Assembly: GCA_028700875.1 (NCBI GenBank)
Contig: JAQVRW010000196.1
Span: 1 to 6,043, forward strand
Direction: 5' to 3'
Length of the DNA: 6,043 nt
Source of the DNA: Candidatus Zixiibacteriota bacterium
GTDB lineage: Bacteria > Zixibacteria > MSB-5A5 > GN15 > JAAZOE01
Both the position numbers and the translations under genes were made by a program. Below, one piece after another: positions 4,872-6,043 of this stretch (position 1 is the first letter of the stretch; the number at the start of each line of letters is the position of its first letter). The notes below the pieces were generated by a model. It saw only the letters and a program-made list of their open reading frames with translations. It made no database searches and was not told the origin of the DNA.

Positions 4872-6043
4872 TGGATCCGGAAAAGATTCTGCATATCCGT
4901 TCGTCGTATTTTTACGGCGGCCCCGAAAGGCAAATTTCTTATCTGATTAAGGTCTTGGAGACGATGGGCGTCTCCTCGGCCGTGGCGACATTCGCCCCGC
5001 GCAGCGACCCGTCTCGCAACGCCTGTTTGGCGAAATTCGAGGCCCTCGGTATCCCCTGCCATCGAATCGAGATCAAGGGGTCATTCGATCGGTCGGCGCT
5101 GGACGCATTGGAAAAGATTATCCGTGAGAAAGGTTTCAATGTCGTGGTCGGGCATGACTACCGGGCGGATTATTTCGCGCTGGAGCTTCGTCGCCGGTTG
5201 GGAATACCGGCGTTCAGTTTCTCCCGAGGGTGGACGCGCAACAGCCTTCGGGTTCGAATATATGAATGGCTCGATATCCGGTTTCTGCGTCGGATGGACA
5301 GCGTCGTGGCGGTATCGCAGGCGAAATTCGATGAACTCCGGCGCAGAAAGATCAATCCGGCCCGGTTGATACATATCCCCAACAGTATCTTGACCGATGC
5401 CGTCGCCCCCCGCCGGAATCTGATTCGCAACCGGTACGGCATACCCCATGACGCCTTGCTTGTCGGCACCGCCGGGCGGCTATCGGCAGAAAAAAATCAG
5501 GAGGTTTTCATCCGGGCCGCCGTACAATTCCTGGAGAAGACTCCCGGCGGCAAGGGGTGGTTTATCATCGCCGGCGAGGGGAAGCGTCATCAGGAATTAG
5601 CCGAAAGTATCCCCGATAAGTATCGCGACCGGATCATCCTCGCCGGATGGATCGAAGACAACGACGCCTTCTATGCCGATCTGGATCTGTTCGTGCTGAC
5701 CTCCCTCATGGAGGGTTTCCCCAACGTGCTGCTCGAGGCGGGGAAATACGGCGTTCCGGTCATCACCACTCCGGCCGGCGGGGCCAAGGATATTGTCGAG
5801 GACGGCGTCTCCGGGATATTAATGCCGTTCGGGGACGCGGCCGGGTTGACCCAAAAGTTGCAGCTTTTACTCGGGGATGACGATCTTCGCCGGTCTTTGG
5901 GCGAGACACTACGGAAGGTCACTCGGGAACGATATAATGCGGAAATCAACGCCGGACGATTTCTGGCGTTCGTCCGCGGAGTGTCCGAGAATGCCGAGGA
6001 AGGTGCCCGTCAGGGCCGCGGCCACCTTTTCGCCCACCGCCTC
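4871..6043 (+). CDS. GT4-family glycosyltransferase, 3'-partial
   Basis: The frame begins at the ATG that overlaps the aminotransferase TGA by one base (GGGG 8 bases upstream) and stays open for 391 codons to the window end. It is a GT-B retaining glycosyltransferase. YFYGGPERQISYL (13-25) is the N-terminal glycine loop, SFSRGW (116-121) and AVSQAKFDELRRR (147-159) belong to the N-domain, and HIPNSI (168-173) leads into the linker. GTAGRLSAEKNQEVFIRA (199-216) and FIIAGEGKRHQEL (231-243) open the nucleotide-sugar domain. The E-x7-E motif is EGFPNVLLE (E281, E289), followed by GVPVITTPAGGAKDIVEDG (294-312). It should transfer a sugar from a nucleotide donor on the cytoplasmic face of the membrane. 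The recognisable domain ends near residue 370; the tail (370-391) is not family-like and may be a species-specific end or overlap with the next gene. Confidence 0.92.
   Translation, partial: MDPEKILHIRSSYFYGGPERQISYLIKVLETMGVSSAVATFAPRSDPSRNACLAKFEALGIPCHRIEIKGSFDRSALDALEKIIREKGFNVVVGHDYRADYFALELRRRLGIPAFSFSRGWTRNSLRVRIYEWLDIRFLRRMDSVVAVSQAKFDELRRRKINPARLIHIPNSILTDAVAPRRNLIRNRYGIPHDALLVGTAGRLSAEKNQEVFIRAAVQFLEKTPGGKGWFIIAGEGKRHQELAESIPDKYRDRIILAGWIEDNDAFYADLDLFVLTSLMEGFPNVLLEAGKYGVPVITTPAGGAKDIVEDGVSGILMPFGDAAGLTQKLQLLLGDDDLRRSLGETLRKVTRERYNAEINAGRFLAFVRGVSENAEEGARQGRGHLFAHRL
5991..6043 (+). CDS. Possible start of a further overlapping gene
   Basis: An ATG at 5991 in another frame, preceded by GGAG at 5978-5981 with a 9-base gap, opens a frame beginning MPRKVPVRAAATF that continues to the window end. 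It begins just where the glycosyltransferase stops resembling its family. The other genes overlap by only 1-4 bases, so an overlap of more than 50 bases would be unusual unless the glycosyltransferase ends shortly after the window. Too short to identify. Confidence 0.15.
   Translation, partial: MPRKVPVRAAATFSPTA

Noticed and set aside
4290..5062. Minus-strand frames opposite the aminotransferase and glycosyltransferase
   Set aside because: They are shadows of two well-supported plus-strand genes and lack motifs or start signals.
1..6043. CRISPR array, insertion sequence or attachment site
   Set aside because: No regularly spaced repeats, transposase motifs, terminal inverted repeats or tRNA-end duplications are visible. 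The tRNA 3' end has no second copy in the window that I can see.

Overview
The window is bacterial, with a mid-50s GC feel and compact stop/start overlaps in its main operon. The tRNA gene does not encode its CCA tail, and several starts have only weak Shine-Dalgarno signals. Gene content (a DUF1573 surface or periplasmic protein, then a polysaccharide deacetylase / FemAB / DegT aminotransferase / GT4 cluster) suggests a Gram-negative environmental bacterium. It could be from a little-cultured phylum of the FCB or deltaproteobacterial type, but that placement is a guess from gene style.

Region 1 (1-967, + strand): the 3' part of a DUF1573-type protein of three tandem Ig-like modules, whose 5' end lies outside the window. 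The reading frame is coherent from base 2 to the TAA at 965-967 except for one in-frame TGA at 158-160. That TGA sits exactly where the family has the first Cys of its S-C-G-C-T motif, so the protein reads S-[TGA]-G-C-T. Coding character and family similarity continue on both sides in the same frame. The leading interpretation is a selenocysteine codon giving a U-G-C redox-type motif, i.e. a candidate selenoprotein in a family I do not know to contain any. The alternative is a one-base nonsense change or sequencing error. Stem-loops lie just downstream, but none is a textbook bacterial SECIS. TGA is a normal stop in the three closed operon genes here, so wholesale reassignment of TGA is unlikely. 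A 12-bp hairpin spans the gene's TAA stop.

Region 2 (968-1813): convergent and intergenic DNA. It holds an elongator-type tRNA-Met (CAT) on the minus strand with its own sigma70-like promoter, then about 570 bases without a convincing gene. That stretch has small repeats and inverted repeats and ends in a strong TTGACC-18-TATAAT promoter facing right.

Region 3 (1853-6043, + strand): a tightly coupled operon. Its genes are a polysaccharide deacetylase-like hydrolase (4-base ATGA overlap with the next gene), a FemAB/GNAT-like acyl or aminoacyl transferase (1-base TGATG overlap), a DegT-type PLP sugar aminotransferase (1-base TGATG overlap), and a GT4 glycosyltransferase running off the window. 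Together these look like part of an extracellular polysaccharide or glycan assembly and decoration locus. The FemAB gene resembles the type often found beside exosortase (XrtA/PEP-CTERM) exopolysaccharide clusters, but no exosortase is visible here.
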